Shown: positions 35,144 through 44,526 of the stretch, piece after piece
Numbering within the stretch: position 1 is the stretch's first letter
How the letters are laid out: every line of letters starts with the position of its first letter
Assembly (NCBI GenBank): GCA_020073165.1
Contig: JAIQFP010000005.1
Coordinates: 232,885-296,884, forward strand
From: Terriglobia bacterium
Lineage (GTDB): Bacteria; Acidobacteriota; Terriglobia; Terriglobales; Acidobacteriaceae
Length of the DNA: 64,000 nucleotides
Direction: 5' to 3'
The notes under the pieces: model-generated
What the model saw: only the letters and a program-made list of their open reading frames with translations
Told to the model about the DNA's origin: nothing
Databases searched by the model: none
Position numbers and translations under genes: made by a program

Positions 35144-36139
35144 ATGGAGCTCCGCAAAGATCCCATCACTCGCTCTTGGGTGATCACCGGGGACGACGTT
35201 CCCGACGCCGCACCTCGATCCGGGGGACCGTGTGCGTTCTGTCCGGAGGCTCCCGCGTCACCGCAACTGGTCTCGAGCGCGGGAGCAGCCGATGGGGGGC
35301 CGTGGTCGGCGCGGGCGGTGGTGCATCCCATGGCTCTGTACCGGATTGAAGGGGAACCGTCGCGCCGGGCCGACGGCATCTACGACCGTATGCGCTCGGT
35401 GGGAGCGCACGAAGTGCTGGTGGAGAATCGCCGGCACGATGGCCACCTGTGGAACGCCAGCGACGCGGAGATTGAGCAGTTCCTGCTGCTGGCCGCGCAA
35501 CGCATCCAGGACCTTAAACGCGACCAGCGCTTCAAGTACATCAGCATCTTCAAGAACCACGGCATCAGCGCGGGGCAGGAGTTCGAGCATCCCAGCTCGC
35601 AGCTCACCGCGACCACATTTGTGCCGCGGCGCGTGCTGTACGAGCTGCGCGCCGGACGCGACTACTTTGAGCAGAAAGAACGCTGCGTGTTTTGCGACAT
35701 CATTTCGCAGGAAGTGCGCCAGAACCAGCGCGTGGTAGAAGTGCTCGGCGACTACCTGGCGATGTGTCCGTATGCCCCGCGAGTACCCTACGAGACCTGG
35801 GTCATACCGCGCACCCACGAAGCCAATTTCGAGCGCTTTGCGTTGGCCCGTCCGGGAACCATGCGCGATCTGGGTGCGCTGTTGCGCCGCACCCTGCAGC
35901 GCATTCGCACTATTACCGAAGAGTTCCACATGGTGTTGCACACCTCGCCCAACAGCCAGCACCGTTCGGAGAGCCTGGGGTATTGGAAAACCATCGACGA
36001 GGATTATCACTGGCACTTCGAGATTCTGCCGATCGTTTCCGCCAAGTCGAAGTCGTACACATTCAAGGAGGTGTATTACTCGCCGGTGGCATCGGAGACG
36101 GCAGTGGCGCGGCTGCGAGAGGCCAAGATCGAAGCGTAA
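35144..36139 (+). CDS. galT: Galactose-1-phosphate uridylyltransferase
   Basis: 331 residues from ATG 35144; the open frame upstream runs antisense to mutS and is not coding. Two HIT-fold halves. Zinc ligands CAFC (Cys30, Cys33) and CVFC near residue 184; active-site region YHWHFEILPI with His289-x-His291. It transfers UMP between UDP-glucose and galactose-1-phosphate in the Leloir pathway. A broader ADP/UDP-sugar phosphorylase activity is possible for such short bacterial forms. No galK or galE nearby. Confidence 0.85.
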   Translation: MELRKDPITRSWVITGDDVPDAAPRSGGPCAFCPEAPASPQLVSSAGAADGGPWSARAVVHPMALYRIEGEPSRRADGIYDRMRSVGAHEVLVENRRHDGHLWNASDAEIEQFLLLAAQRIQDLKRDQRFKYISIFKNHGISAGQEFEHPSSQLTATTFVPRRVLYELRAGRDYFEQKERCVFCDIISQEVRQNQRVVEVLGDYLAMCPYAPRVPYETWVIPRTHEANFERFALARPGTMRDLGALLRRTLQRIRTITEEFHMVLHTSPNSQHRSESLGYWKTIDEDYHWHFEILPIVSAKSKSYTFKEVYYSPVASETAVARLREAKIEA

Positions 36140-36193
36140 GAGCCGGCACACCACAGAGACACAGAGGCACGGACAGGGAACTACGGCTTTCCT

Positions 36194-36556
36194 ATGACCA
36201 TTCGGCGGATGAAGACCTATACCGGCGGCCAGGGATACGTCTACCAGTACTACTTTGTGGGGAAACGTCCGGCGCCAAGCGCTCTTTCGTCGAGTTCCAC
36301 GACCGAGTACATCTTCGACGTAACCTCCGACCGCAAGACTACCTTCGCGGTGAGCGTCTTGCTGCCCGAGCAGGTGCTGGGAGCGTGGGCCGCGTCGCAT
36401 GGGCGGCGGCTCACGGAGGCCGAGCAGTACGGCGCGATAAAGATGCGGCTGTTTCAGGCCTTCGACGAGATTGAAGACATGATGGCCCATGGCCGGCGGC
36501 TGGAGGTCACGGCCGAGACGCTGGACCAGGTCTTGACGACTTTGGGCGTGCAATAG
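36194..36556 (+). CDS. Conserved protein of unknown function
   Basis: 120 residues if started at ATG 36194; ATG 36209 (MKTYTGGQGYVYQYYFVGKR) is also possible, neither with a good ribosome site. A beta-rich first half (YIFDVTSDRKTTFAVSVLLP) is followed by a helical half (LTEAEQYGAIKMRLFQAFDE). I recall this kind from Acidobacteriota genomes without a function. 54 bases after galT, maybe cotranscribed. Confidence 0.6.
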   Translation: MTIRRMKTYTGGQGYVYQYYFVGKRPAPSALSSSSTTEYIFDVTSDRKTTFAVSVLLPEQVLGAWAASHGRRLTEAEQYGAIKMRLFQAFDEIEDMMAHGRRLEVTAETLDQVLTTLGVQ

Positions 36557-36614
36557 CCGGAATCCCTCGGAATCCCCCGGAGAGAGGCAGCTTGCTGCGC
36601 CTCCGCCGGCCCTG

Positions 36615-36685
36615 TGTGACCTTCGTCACAACCGTCTGTGACAAGGCTTGCTGCCTTCGGCCCCACCCGCAGGGCAGACTATAAT
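36615..36685 (+). promoter_or_regulatory. CRP/FNR-type site and TATAAT before the haem operon
   Basis: TGTGA-CCTTCG-TCACA (36615-36630) is a perfect CRP-class palindrome, followed by another TGTGA half site (36637). TATAAT at 36680-36685 is a strong -10 without a good -35. The palindrome centre would be about 70 bases before the predicted start of transcription, a class I activator position. hemX starts at 36742. Confidence 0.5.
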
Positions 36686-36741
36686 CACTGCAACGGGACG
36701 GGAGAGGATGCCTGAACCGGTGCGGGCGGGTAAATTCCATT

Positions 36742-37557
36742 ATGTCTTTACTTTGGCTGCGAGTCGCGCTCGGCTGTTATGCCGTGGGCTTGATTTATGC
36801 CCTGGTCGCGCTCACCCGCACCAGCGAGTTGCTCGGCAAAATTGCGCTCCACGCCGCCTATCTCGGCATGGTCTTTCACTTCGTTTCGCTGATGGAATCG
36901 GTGATTCTGTCGGGGCAGATCGCCCTGGCTTCGGCGCACCATTCCATCTCGCTGCTGGGCTTTCTGATCATGACAGTGTTCATGATCGCGTACCTGATCT
37001 ACAAGACCACTTCGCCGGGGATTGTCGTCTTCCCCCTGGTGTTTCTGCTGACCTTCGTGGCCGCCACCGGCCAGCAGCCGTTCCTGTTGACCTCACCTGG
37101 GTTACGCACTGGTTGGCTGTTCGCTCACATCGCCATGATCTTCACGGGATACGCGGCGCTGTTCTTGAGTTTTGGGGCCAGCCTGCTCTACCTGGTGCAG
37201 GAACGCAGCCTGAAATCGAAGAAATCTGCCGGCATGCTGTCGCGCCTGCCGGCGCTGGAAGTCATTGATGAGATCGGCTACCGCTCGCTGCTACTGGGGT
37301 TTCCCTTCATGACGCTGGGCCTGATCGCCGGCACAGTGGTGGCGCAATCCAGCTACGGGCGGGTCAACTTTCTTGATCCCAAGATTCTGCTGTCTATCCT
37401 GATGTGGGCGGTTTACCTGGTCATGCTCTACACCCGCTGGAGTTCAGGATGGCGCGGACGACGCGCTGCCTATCTGGCCACGGGCGCCTTCGTGGCCGCC
37501 GTGGTGGCGTGGGCGGCGAACTACTTCAGCACGATCCACAGGTTTGCACGATCATGA
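36742..37557 (+). CDS. hemX: HemX/CcsA-like membrane protein
   Basis: 271 residues with about eight membrane helices. It has the cytochrome c assembly (CcmC/CcsA) pattern: HAAYLGMVFHFVSLMES early, HIAMIFTGYAALFLSFGASL and a final FLDPKILLSILMWAVYLVML, WSSGWRGRRAAYLATG. In Bacillus and many other bacteria hemX precedes hemA and affects glutamyl-tRNA reductase levels. Its stop overlaps hemA by ATGA. Part of the hemXACD run. Confidence 0.85.
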   Translation: MSLLWLRVALGCYAVGLIYALVALTRTSELLGKIALHAAYLGMVFHFVSLMESVILSGQIALASAHHSISLLGFLIMTVFMIAYLIYKTTSPGIVVFPLVFLLTFVAATGQQPFLLTSPGLRTGWLFAHIAMIFTGYAALFLSFGASLLYLVQERSLKSKKSAGMLSRLPALEVIDEIGYRSLLLGFPFMTLGLIAGTVVAQSSYGRVNFLDPKILLSILMWAVYLVMLYTRWSSGWRGRRAAYLATGAFVAAVVAWAANYFSTIHRFARS

Positions 37558-38852
37558 ACTTTCAGCTCATCGGCGTGAATCACAACTCGGCGCCGGTGGA
37601 GGTGCGCGAGCGCCTCGCCATCCCCGAGTCGCGCCTGCCGGAAGCGCTAAAGCGGCTGGCGCAGCACCCGGGCGTGGACGAAGGGTTGATCCTCTGCACT
37701 TGCAATCGCGTGGAACTTGTGGCCCAGACCCGCAATGGCAGCGCCGACCTGCGTGGTTTTGTGCGTGATTATTTTCATCTGGAACCCGCTGAGTTGGATC
37801 CCCATCTTTACGAGTTTCGTGAGCAGGAGGCGATCCGGCACGTGTTCCGGGTCACCTCCAGCCTGGATTCCATGGTGGTTGGCGAGCCCCAGATTCTCGG
37901 TCAGGTCAAGGAAGCCTATGCCACCGCCCGGGCGGTGGGCGCGGTGCACTCGCAACTCGACCAGCTGCTGACTCGCGCCTTCGCCGTCGCCAAGCGAGTG
38001 CGCACCGAGACGGCTGTCGGTTCGTCTTCCGTGTCGGTGGCCTCGGTCGCGGTGGAACTGGCGAAGAAAATCTTTGGCTCGCTCCACGGCAAGCACGTGT
38101 ACCTGGTCGGAGCCGGGAAGATGAGCGAGTTGGCAGCCCGCCATCTGCTGGCCCACGGTGCGGCGTCCATCTTCGTCGCTAACCGCACCTACGACCGCGC
38201 CATTGGGTTGGCGCAGAAGTTCAACGGCCAGGCCATCGAGTTCAGCCGGCTTTATGACACCTGCGATCGCGGCGATATCGTGATCACCTCCACCGGCGCG
38301 CCCCACGCCATCTTCCGCCGCGAGCATGGCGAGCTGTTTCTCAGCCGGCGCAAGAACCGGCCCATGTTCTTCATTGATATCGCGGTGCCGCGCGATGTCG
38401 ATCCGGAGATGAACAAGCTGGACGGCATCTTCGTCTACGACATTGACGATCTGCAGCAGGCGGTGTCGGAACACGTAGCCGACCGCAAGAAGGAAGCCGC
38501 ACGCGCCGAGGCCATCATCAGTGATGAAGTGTCGCGCTTCCAGGCACGGCTGCAGACGCTCGATGTGGTGCCGACCATCGTCTCACTACAGGACCACCTC
38601 GAGACCATTCGCCAGGCGGAGATTGACCGCGTACGCGGCCGGTTGGGACCGCTGTCGCCGGAGCAGGAACTGGCTATCGAGACGCTTACCCGCGGCATCG
38701 TTAACAAGATCATGCACACCCCCATCAGCACCTTGAAGACGGCGGCGCGCGAGTCAGAAGCAACCACCGTGGTGGATATCGTCCGCCGCCTGTTCAACCT
38801 CCAGGACAAGAAGGCCGCCAAGTCGGGCGGCGACTCGGGAGCCCAGAGCTAG
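37554..38852 (+). CDS. hemA: Glutamyl-tRNA reductase
   Basis: 432 residues from ATG 37554, overlapping the hemX stop. Catalytic Cys50 in CTCNRVEL, then [13 protein letters not shown], the NADPH domain [21 protein letters not shown], and the C-terminal dimerisation helix. It reduces Glu-tRNA to glutamate-1-semialdehyde, the first committed step of the C5 haem pathway. Its stop shares one base with the hemC GTG start. Confidence 0.97.
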   Translation: MNFQLIGVNHNSAPVEVRERLAIPESRLPEALKRLAQHPGVDEGLILCTCNRVELVAQTRNGSADLRGFVRDYFHLEPAELDPHLYEFREQEAIRHVFRVTSSLDSMVVGEPQILGQVKEAYATARAVGAVHSQLDQLLTRAFAVAKRVRTETAVGSSSVSVASVAVELAKKIFGSLHGKHVYLVGAGKMSELAARHLLAHGAASIFVANRTYDRAIGLAQKFNGQAIEFSRLYDTCDRGDIVITSTGAPHAIFRREHGELFLSRRKNRPMFFIDIAVPRDVDPEMNKLDGIFVYDIDDLQQAVSEHVADRKKEAARAEAIISDEVSRFQARLQTLDVVPTIVSLQDHLETIRQAEIDRVRGRLGPLSPEQELAIETLTRGIVNKIMHTPISTLKTAARESEATTVVDIVRRLFNLQDKKAAKSGGDSGAQS

Positions 38853-39787
38853 TGGCCCGCCTGCGCATCGGTTCCCGCGGATCGCAACTGGCTCTCTGGC
38901 AAGCCAACCACATCAGCGCGCTGCTGCGCGAGCACGGTCACGAAGTAGAACTCGAAATCATCAAGACTACCGGCGACAAGATTGTGGACGTCGCTCTGGC
39001 CAAGGTCGGCACCAAGGGCATGTTCACCAAAGAAATCGAAGAAGCGCTGGCGGAGGGCCGCGTCGACCTCGCGGTGCATAGCCTGAAGGACCTGCCCACC
39101 GAGCTTGCGCCGGGCTTCGAGATTGCGGCAATTACGAAGCGCGAGAATCCGCGCGACGTGTTCTGCTCGTGCAAGTACAAGAGCATCGAAGACCTGCCGC
39201 AAGGCGCGCGCGTGGGCACCAGCAGCCTGCGCCGCCAGGCACAATTGAAAGCCTTGCGGCCTGACTTGGAGATTCATCCCCTGCGTGGCAACGTGGACAC
39301 GCGCCTGCGCAAGCTCGAAGCGGGGGAGTATGACGCCATCATCCTGGCGGCAGCAGGACTGAACCGGCTGGGCAAGACAGAGTTGGTGAAGCAGGTGATT
39401 CCGGCAGAAATCATGTGCCCAGCGGCGGGGCAGGGGGCTCTGGGAATCGAGATTCGAGCCGGCGATTCCGCAATCCGGCAGCACTTAGCATTTCTCGACG
39501 ACGCTGCGGCCCGCGCCACCACAACCTGCGAGCGCGCCCTGCTGAACAAGCTGGGTGGAGGCTGCCAGGTCCCCATAGGGGCCTCAGCCGAGATGCGCAA
39601 TGGCCGCCTGCATCTGGAAGGCATCGTGGCCCACCCCGACGGCCGCAAGGTTCTGCGCGAAGCCCACGACGGCAACGACCCGGTCGAACTCGGAGAATTG
39701 GTGGGCGAGACGCTCCTCCGCCGTGGCGGCGACGCCATCCTGGAAGAGGTGTACGGCAAGGGTGTGGCCGTGCCCCAGCAACCGTGA
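38852..39787 (+). CDS. hemC: Porphobilinogen deaminase (hydroxymethylbilane synthase)
   Basis: 311 residues from GTG 38852. Family marks: [58 protein letters not shown] and [10 protein letters not shown], whose Cys (about 237) holds the dipyrromethane cofactor. It joins four porphobilinogen units. Directly follows hemA. Confidence 0.97.
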   Translation: MARLRIGSRGSQLALWQANHISALLREHGHEVELEIIKTTGDKIVDVALAKVGTKGMFTKEIEEALAEGRVDLAVHSLKDLPTELAPGFEIAAITKRENPRDVFCSCKYKSIEDLPQGARVGTSSLRRQAQLKALRPDLEIHPLRGNVDTRLRKLEAGEYDAIILAAAGLNRLGKTELVKQVIPAEIMCPAAGQGALGIEIRAGDSAIRQHLAFLDDAAARATTTCERALLNKLGGGCQVPIGASAEMRNGRLHLEGIVAHPDGRKVLREAHDGNDPVELGELVGETLLRRGGDAILEEVYGKGVAVPQQP

Positions 39788-39843
39788 AAGGCACTCAGCA
39801 GTCAACACTCAGCATTCAGCCAGAGTCAGTTTCGTTTCCTGTT

Positions 39844-39869
39844 GTCATCCTGAGCGAAGCGAAGGACCT
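39844..39869. repeat. Dispersed repeat, copy in the hemC-hemD gap
   Basis: GTCATCCTGAGCGAAGCG followed by AAGGACC. The 91-base gap 39788-39878 also holds several ACTCAGCA/ATTCAGC words. The repeat separates hemC from hemD and ends ten bases before the hemD start. Confidence 0.65.
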
Positions 39870-39878
39870 GCTTTCCGC

Positions 39879-40694
39879 ATGAGGCACGAAGCTCAGCCGT
39901 GTTCAAAACCGCTTGACGGCTTGCGCATATTGGTCGGCCGGGCCCGCCACCAAGCAGGAGCGCTTTCCTCCACCCTGCGCAAGCTGGGCGCGGAAGTGAT
40001 TGAGATCCCGTTTATCGAGATCCGCAAGCCGGGTTCCTACCGGCCACTGGACGCCGCCCTCAAGAACCTTGCCTCCTACGACTGGCTCATTCTCACCAGC
40101 GTGAATGGCGTTGATGCGATGTGGGAGCGGCTCAGGAAGTTGCGGCTGACGAAGAAGCATTTGCGACACCTGAAAATCGCCGCCATCGGCCCTGCGACCA
40201 GGAAGGCGATCGAGAGGTGCGGTCTGAAGGTGCACGTGGTTCCGGACGAATACGTGGCCGAGTCGGTGGTGAAGAGCCTGCGTGCCCGGGTGACAGGGAA
40301 GCGCGTGCTGCTGGCCCGCGCCAAGGTCGCCCGGGACGTCATCCCGCGCGAATTGCGCAGGCTCGGCGCGCTGGTGGACGTGGTCGAGGCCTACGAGACT
40401 GTGGTTCCGCAGGCATCCCGCACCCGGCTACGCGCGGCGTTCAAGAATCCCAAGCTACGGCCGGATGTGGTTGCCTTCACCAGTTCCTCCACCGCCCGAA
40501 ACTTCCTGGCGCTGCTGGCAAGCCGGCGGGGACGCCCGCTCCACACCAGACAGCTGGAGGGTGTGCGGCTGGCTTCTATTGGTCCGGTGACCTCTTCCAC
40601 GCTTCGCGAACTGGGGCTGCGGGTGGACATCGAAGCCGCCGAGTACACCATTCCCGGGTTGATCAAGGCAATCCGCGAAGTTGAGCTGCGATAG
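39879..40694 (+). CDS. hemD: Uroporphyrinogen-III synthase
   Basis: 271 residues from ATG 39879 (no clear ribosome site, start partly uncertain). HemD features: GRARHQAGALSSTLRKLGAE, VIEIPFIEIRKP, WLILTSVNGVDAMW, AIGPATRKAIERCG, and the second lobe VVAFTSSSTARNFL, ASIGPVTSSTLRELG. It closes hydroxymethylbilane to uroporphyrinogen III. Length is typical. Confidence 0.9.
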   Translation: MRHEAQPCSKPLDGLRILVGRARHQAGALSSTLRKLGAEVIEIPFIEIRKPGSYRPLDAALKNLASYDWLILTSVNGVDAMWERLRKLRLTKKHLRHLKIAAIGPATRKAIERCGLKVHVVPDEYVAESVVKSLRARVTGKRVLLARAKVARDVIPRELRRLGALVDVVEAYETVVPQASRTRLRAAFKNPKLRPDVVAFTSSSTARNFLALLASRRGRPLHTRQLEGVRLASIGPVTSSTLRELGLRVDIEAAEYTIPGLIKAIREVELR

Positions 40695-40773
40695 CTCGCC
40701 AAAACCTGCCCCGCACGTCTAATACCAGGCCAATCGCCGTATTACAATCATCCACCTTGCTCGGAGGTCCGGA

Positions 40774-42432
40774 TTGCGCGTAGAACGTCTGCTCACAATA
40801 CCTTTACTGCTATTGGTCCCCGCCCTTGGTCAGAACGGTAATTTCCCTCCACAGCAACTGCTCCAGCAAATCCGTCCCGAGGGCATTCGCGCTCACATGG
40901 AGTTCCTGGCGGACGACCTGCTTGAGGGCCGAGGGACGGGAACGCGCGGCTACCAGCTGGCCGCCAACTACGTGCGCGCGCAATTCGAAGCGATGGGCCT
41001 GAAGCCCGCGGGTACCAACGGGTCGTATTTCCAGAACGTGCGCTTCCGCCAGATGGAGCTGGTGCGGGAGCAGAGCTCGCTGACATTGAAACGCAATGGC
41101 TCAGCTCAGACGCTGACCATGGATGAGGACTACCTGATGCGCGGCCACCCGCTCCTGACCGACGCCACCGCGGAAGCTCCAGTGGTGTTCGTCGGCTATG
41201 GCGTGAGCGCGCCGCAATTCGGCTATGACGACTATGCGGGAGTGGACGTACGCGGCAAGATCGTGCTGGCGCTGTACGGGGCTCCGCCCAGATTCCCCTC
41301 CGCTCCCGGCGCCCATTACTCTTCCGGGGAGCAGAAGCTGAGCAATGCTGCCGCCCACGGCGCCATCGGTGTGCTCTTGGTATGGGGCGGGAAGCAGGAG
41401 GAGCGCACGCCGTTTCCCCGCCTGGCGCGTTTTTTCCATGCTCCTGCGCTACGTTGGCTGGACGAGAAGGGCACGCCCAATGATGCCGACCCCGCGATCC
41501 GGGGCTATGCCTGGATCAGTTCCAGCGCTGCCGCGGCCATGTTCGAGGGCGGGCCTAAGCCGTGGAAAAACGCCTTGCAGGCTGCGCTGGACAGCCAGCC
41601 GCAGGGCTTCCCCCTGCCAGTCAGCGTATCCATGCATACCGTCACTCGCTTCTCCAATTTGCAGAGTCCCAATATTGCCGCCATTCTCCCCGGTTCTGAT
41701 CCGCAACTCAAAGATGAGTACGTGGTCTTCAGTGCCCACCTCGACCACCTGGGCATGGGCAACTCCGTGAATGGAGACAACATCTTCAACGGTGCCGTCG
41801 ACAATGCCTCGGGAACGGCCGCGCTGCTGGAGATTGCGCGCGCATTTACCCAATTGCCCAAGGCGCCTCGCCGCTCGCTGCTGTTCCTGGCGGTCACCGG
41901 GGAAGAGGAAGGCCTGCTGGGCTCCGATTATTACGCGCACTATCCCACCGTGCCCATCTCCCAGATTGCGGCCAACGTAAACATGGACGAAGTATCTCTG
42001 CTCTATGACTTCAAAGACATCGTGCCCCTCGGCGGGGAACATTCCAGCCTGGAGGCGATCGTGGAGGACGTGGCGCGCCACATGGGGCTCGAGATCAGTC
42101 CCGATCCCGTCCCGGAGGAGGTTTATTTCGTGCGCAGCGACCAGTATTCCTTCGTCAAGCAGGGTGTGCCTGCGGTGTACATCGGCGAGGGATACAAAAC
42201 GGTGGACCCGAAGCTCGACGGCAGGAAGCTGCAGTTGGACTGGGAGTCTACCCGGTACCACACTCCCAGCGACGATATGAACCAGCCTCTCGACTTCAAC
42301 GCGGCGGCAAAATGCACCCGTGTGGATTTCGCCGTAGGCTACGAGATCGCCCAGCAGGGCGAGCGTCCGCGCTGGAATGCCGGGGATTTCTTTGAGAAGT
42401 TGACCAATCCGGCGGCGGCGGGGGGAAAGTAG
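40774..42432 (+). CDS. Secreted M28 metallopeptidase with PA domain
   Basis: 552 residues from TTG 40774, behind GGAGGTCC. Signal peptide MRVERLLTIPLLLLVPALG. PA-like insert at about 130-240, peptidase M28 afterwards. Zinc ligands visible: His of SAHLDHLGM (about 322), Asp of GAVDNASGTAALLE, Glu-Glu of TGEEEGLLGSDYY, Asp of NVNMDEVSLL and His of RYHTPSDD. An exported di-zinc aminopeptidase for scavenging peptides. Monocistronic. Confidence 0.93.
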   Translation: MRVERLLTIPLLLLVPALGQNGNFPPQQLLQQIRPEGIRAHMEFLADDLLEGRGTGTRGYQLAANYVRAQFEAMGLKPAGTNGSYFQNVRFRQMELVREQSSLTLKRNGSAQTLTMDEDYLMRGHPLLTDATAEAPVVFVGYGVSAPQFGYDDYAGVDVRGKIVLALYGAPPRFPSAPGAHYSSGEQKLSNAAAHGAIGVLLVWGGKQEERTPFPRLARFFHAPALRWLDEKGTPNDADPAIRGYAWISSSAAAAMFEGGPKPWKNALQAALDSQPQGFPLPVSVSMHTVTRFSNLQSPNIAAILPGSDPQLKDEYVVFSAHLDHLGMGNSVNGDNIFNGAVDNASGTAALLEIARAFTQLPKAPRRSLLFLAVTGEEEGLLGSDYYAHYPTVPISQIAANVNMDEVSLLYDFKDIVPLGGEHSSLEAIVEDVARHMGLEISPDPVPEEVYFVRSDQYSFVKQGVPAVYIGEGYKTVDPKLDGRKLQLDWESTRYHTPSDDMNQPLDFNAAAKCTRVDFAVGYEIAQQGERPRWNAGDFFEKLTNPAAAGGK

Positions 42433-42470
42433 GGGAGCGGCCCGATCCGCAGCGAGTCACAATTCTGTCG

Positions 42471-44453
42471 CTACTCCTTTAGCGTGCAGCCGCAGTCCGC
42501 CGGAGGCACGTGCGCCTTCAGGAAGTCCGCCGCGCGCTTGTAGGCGTCAATCTGGTTCTCGACGCGCGCAAAGCCGTGGCCTTCATTCTCATAAACTTTG
42601 TGCTCGACAATTCCGCCGCGCTTCTTGATGGCCTCCACCACCTGTAGCGTCTCTTCCTTCGGACAGCGAGGGTCGTGTCCGCCGGCCAGCAGCAGCAGCG
42701 GAGCTTTCACTTGGTCAATGAAGTTGATCGGGGAACGGTCCTGGTACCGCGCCTTGTTTTGCTCCAGATCGCCCATAGTGGCTAAGTCAGACTGCTGCAG
42801 CACGGGATCTTCATTCGTGATTTCCGTAAACCAGTTAACGAAGGGCACAATCGGCACGCCCGCTGCCCACACTTCGGGAGCCTTGGTCACGCCCATCATG
42901 GTCATGTAGCCGCCGTAGCTGCCCCCCACCAGCGCGATCTTCTTGGGATCGAGGAACCCGGTCTGCTTGATCCAGTCGGCCGCCGCCAGTACATCCTGCA
43001 AGTCGCCGCCGCCCATGTCGAACAGGTTGGCTTGCTGAAAATCCTTGCCGTAGCCGGTCGATCCACGATAGTTCGGTGCGATCACCATGTACCCCTGATT
43101 GGCCATGTACTGAATGAAACGGTTGAACGAATTCACCGTCTGTGCCGTGGGGCCGCCGTGCACGTAAACAATCGCCGCGTTCTGCGCGTTGCGCTGCATG
43201 TTGTAGGGCACGTACAAGAATGCCGAGATCGTCCACTTGCCGTCCCGGCTGGGATAATGCACGAGATAGGGCTCCACCATGTGGTCAGAAGGCACGCCCG
43301 CAACCAGCGAATGGGTCATTTGGTGTGACTTGCCGCCAGCCAACGTGTGCACCCAGACGTCGTTCGGAGCATTAGGACCATTGTGGTAGTAGAGCAGGCG
43401 CGAGCCGTCGCGGGTAAAGGCCGATTCAGAGCCGCCCAGCGTGTTCACTCCCTTGGGCAGAGGCAGGGAAGTTGTCTTCCCGCCGGCCAGGTTGTGCAGA
43501 TAAATGTCGGTGTTGCCCTCCACGTTGGCGGTCCATGTCACAACCTTGCCGTCCGGTGAAAAGTTCCCACCGCTGATCTCCCACTTGTCCTGGGTCAGCC
43601 AACTGATTTCCCTGGTTGCGATGTTGAGCAGGCCAACGTTGTCATATCCGTTGCCGGCGTTGGCGGTGATCAGCAGGTGCTTGCCATCGGGTGCGAAATC
43701 GTTCGCGCTATAAAGATGCTCACCCTGGTGAGGGGTGAGCAGTGTGCTTTCTCCGGTCGCGACTTCGGCTACGAAGACGTTGGAATCCGTGCCCTTGGCC
43801 TGCTGCTGCGTGTAGGCGATCCACTTCCCATCCTTCGACCACACGGGGCCAACGTTCATTTTGTCTTTGGGCGTTCCGGTGGTCAGGTGCCTGGTCTCGC
43901 GCATCAGCGTGTCGAAGATGTCAATTTCGTAAACCGACGATGTCTTCGGCTTCACCATGTAGGCGAGATACCGGCCATCGGGAGACCAGGTAGGGCTCTC
44001 CTCGGCAATCTCGCGGGTGTTGGTGACGTTGACCACTTGGCCAGTCTTGGGCGACGCGAAGAAAATGTCCCACTGCTCGTCGCCGTCGTAGTCGGACTGG
44101 TAGGCGATCCACTTGCCGTCCGGGGACCATGCCGGCGCGCTCTGGCGTTGGTCGCTGATGGTGAGCTGCATGGGCCATCCGCCCTCAGCCGGTACCAGCC
44201 AGAGGTTATTGCGGCCGCTGATATTCGAAATGAAAGCGACAGTTTTGCCGTCGGGCGACCACGCGGTACCCCCAATCGCCCGGGTCATATAGAGGCGCTC
44301 CAGCGACAGACTCTGCTCGTTTTGTTCGACCTGGGCGTTCGGTGTGCTCTTGACTTCTTTGGGATCGGTGATGGCCTTCGGCGTGGGCAGAGTCTGGGGC
44401 AGAACGATCGTGCTCATAGTGATGACGATAACAAACAGAATGAGATTCCGCAT
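42471..44453 (-). CDS. S9-family prolyl-oligopeptidase-like peptidase
   Basis: 660 residues from ATG 44453 (AGAAGGA upstream). Signal peptide to about 20. WD40/PD40 beta-propeller repeats (SPDGKTVAFISNISGRNN, SPDGKWIAYQSDYDGDE, APDGKHLLITANAG) to about residue 400. The alpha/beta hydrolase has nucleophile Ser in GGSYGGYMTM, Asp in AGGHDPRCPKE and His in NEGHGF. A periplasmic or secreted dipeptidyl or acylaminoacyl peptidase. It follows nth by 73 bases. Confidence 0.92.
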   Translation of the reverse strand: MRNLILFVIVITMSTIVLPQTLPTPKAITDPKEVKSTPNAQVEQNEQSLSLERLYMTRAIGGTAWSPDGKTVAFISNISGRNNLWLVPAEGGWPMQLTISDQRQSAPAWSPDGKWIAYQSDYDGDEQWDIFFASPKTGQVVNVTNTREIAEESPTWSPDGRYLAYMVKPKTSSVYEIDIFDTLMRETRHLTTGTPKDKMNVGPVWSKDGKWIAYTQQQAKGTDSNVFVAEVATGESTLLTPHQGEHLYSANDFAPDGKHLLITANAGNGYDNVGLLNIATREISWLTQDKWEISGGNFSPDGKVVTWTANVEGNTDIYLHNLAGGKTTSLPLPKGVNTLGGSESAFTRDGSRLLYYHNGPNAPNDVWVHTLAGGKSHQMTHSLVAGVPSDHMVEPYLVHYPSRDGKWTISAFLYVPYNMQRNAQNAAIVYVHGGPTAQTVNSFNRFIQYMANQGYMVIAPNYRGSTGYGKDFQQANLFDMGGGDLQDVLAAADWIKQTGFLDPKKIALVGGSYGGYMTMMGVTKAPEVWAAGVPIVPFVNWFTEITNEDPVLQQSDLATMGDLEQNKARYQDRSPINFIDQVKAPLLLLAGGHDPRCPKEETLQVVEAIKKRGGIVEHKVYENEGHGFARVENQIDAYKRAADFLKAHVPPADCGCTLKE

Positions 44454-44526
44454 GAGCGTCCTTCTGTAGGTTTGCAGTCTGACGAAGAAAAAGTCTAGCA
44501 GACCGGCGGACTGCGACTGCTCTCGC

